Positions 5,824 to 6,706 of a stretch of DNA of 6,706 nt are shown here, one piece after another; the first letter of the stretch is position 1, and each line of letters starts with the position of its first letter. The notes beneath the pieces were generated by a model. The model was not told the DNA's origin. It worked only from the letters and a program-made list of their open reading frames with translations, and ran no database searches. Source of the stretch: Verrucomicrobiales bacterium (GTDB lineage Bacteria; Verrucomicrobiota; Verrucomicrobiia; Limisphaerales; UBA11320); assembly GCA_003452185.1 (NCBI GenBank), contig DMJJ01000105.1, positions 1-6,706 of the forward strand. Direction: 5' to 3'. The position numbers and the translations under genes are program-made.

Positions 5824-6706
5824 TGACCCTCCTCATCTCCACCCTCTCCCGGTCCCTGACCCTCCTGGCCCTTGTCTTCGGGTGCCTCAGCAGCCCCATC
5901 GGCAGGCTCCTGGCGGCGGAGGCTGCCGACGACACCCCCGCGCCCCCGCCTCAGCGGACCCAGCGGCATGAGGTGGTGTTGTTCGGACAGGATGCCGTCA
6001 TCGGGCCGGACGAGAGCGTGTCGGAGGTGGTGGTGGTCCGCGGGGATGTGCAGGTCGAGGGGGATGTGCGCGACTCGGTGGTTGTCGTGGGGGGCAACCT
6101 GAAGGTGACCGGCAAGATCCGCGGCACGGTGGTCGTGGTGCTCGGGGATCTGGAGGTTGCCCAGGGGGCCGCGCTCCGCCGCCAGGCCATCGTGGTCGGA
6201 GGGGAGATCGTGTCGGCCCCGGGGGCGAAGCTCAGGCCGGACAACCTGGTCATCTCGACCAGCCGAATTCCGATGCTCCACGGGTTTTTGGCCTGGGTCA
6301 CCCATGGGCTGATCCTGCTCCGCCCCCTGCCTCCCACGGTGGGATGGACCTGGGCGGTTCCCGCGGCCTTCCTGTTGCTCTACGTCCTGATGTCCCTCGT
6401 GTTCGCAAGCAGCGCGGATGCCTGCGTGCGTGCGCTGGAGCAGCGGCCCATCCGCACCTACATGGTCGGGTTGCTCGGCCTGTTTGTGCTCCTGCTCGGC
6501 ATGCCGATCCTCATCGTGCTGGGGGCGGTGATTGTCGGGTTTGTCCTGATGCTCGGTCTTTTCCTGGCGATGCTCTTCGGGCGGATGGCGGTCGTCCGGT
6601 TCGTCGGGCAACAGGTGGGGCGCCAGCTTGGGAGCCAGTTGCTCCAGCAGCCGCTCGTGGCCCTGGGGGTTGGGACTCTCCTCCTCTGCCTCATTTACAT
6701 GATCCC
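5823..6706 (+). CDS. Membrane protein with bactofilin-like beta-helix repeats (3' partial)
   Basis: The frame starts at ATG 5823, overlapping the previous stop as ATGA, and stays open to the window end, giving 294 complete residues. Residues 1-35 are a signal sequence or first helix (SLTLLALVFGC, then an Ala-rich LLAAEAAD); Cys21 sits in a poor lipobox. A Pro/Gln-rich stretch (38-47) precedes residues 51-145. There short strands recur about every 18 residues: EVVVVRGDVQVEGDV, SVVVVGGNLKVTGKI, TVVVVLGDLEVAQGA, QAIVVGGEIVSAPGA. This is the pattern of polymer-forming bactofilin (DUF583)-type right-handed beta-helices. Membrane segments follow at about 179-199, 214-234, 236-258 and 278-294, including MPILIVLGAVIVGFVL and FGRMAVVRFVGQQVG. 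The layout matches proteins often labelled 'polymer-forming cytoskeletal' with a membrane tail. With the signal sequence, the repeats should be outside the cytoplasm. Function is unknown; being in the sigma operon suggests an envelope role. Confidence 0.85.
   Translation, partial: MTLLISTLSRSLTLLALVFGCLSSPIGRLLAAEAADDTPAPPPQRTQRHEVVLFGQDAVIGPDESVSEVVVVRGDVQVEGDVRDSVVVVGGNLKVTGKIRGTVVVVLGDLEVAQGAALRRQAIVVGGEIVSAPGAKLRPDNLVISTSRIPMLHGFLAWVTHGLILLRPLPPTVGWTWAVPAAFLLLYVLMSLVFASSADACVRALEQRPIRTYMVGLLGLFVLLLGMPILIVLGAVIVGFVLMLGLFLAMLFGRMAVVRFVGQQVGRQLGSQLLQQPLVALGVGTLLLCLIYMI

Noticed and set aside
5790..6611. Long open frame on the minus strand (273 codons)
   Set aside because: It is the antisense of the anti-sigma and beta-helix genes. 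Its translation is a low-complexity His/Asp/Glu/Gln/Arg mix with no fold, produced by GC-rich codon bias on the other strand.

Overview
This is a GC-rich bacterial window that most resembles a member of the Verrucomicrobiota. The basis is indirect: the cysteine-poor Ig-like repeats at the left end are of a style common in that phylum's large surface proteins, Shine-Dalgarno signals are weak or badly spaced, and the spacers carry short-period arrays (7 bp and 8 bp) of a kind I associate with verrucomicrobial and planctomycetal genomes. No ribosomal or marker protein is present to confirm the lineage.

Layout, all genes on the + strand. (1) Positions 1-546: the C-terminal end of a large Ig-like-repeat protein, closed by a strong rho-independent terminator at 569-612. 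(2) Positions 613-906: a non-coding spacer with a small degenerate 8-bp array. (3) Positions 907-981: a complete tRNA-Val(UAC) with encoded CCA. (4) Positions 1055-4558: a compact three-gene sugar-type ABC import operon made of a periplasmic binding protein, a double-domain RbsA/MglA-type ATPase and an RbsC-type permease. The gene spacings are 4 and 5 bp. (5) Positions 4559-4778: a spacer holding a perfect-period 49-bp array of seven heptamers. (6) Positions 4779 to the end: an ECF sigma factor, a small two-helix membrane protein in the usual anti-sigma position, and a third gene that runs off the window. The third gene overlaps the second by ATGA and has a bactofilin-like beta-helix repeat region between a signal sequence and a multi-helix membrane domain.

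The transport operon is self-contained but carries no catabolic or regulatory gene, so its sugar cannot be named. The right-hand cluster looks like a sigma/anti-sigma unit co-transcribed with a membrane-anchored beta-helix protein, which may be its target or part of its sensory apparatus. This cluster is the least conventional part of the window. The rest is ordinary core and accessory bacterial content, and I do not see a clearly new defence or mobile system.
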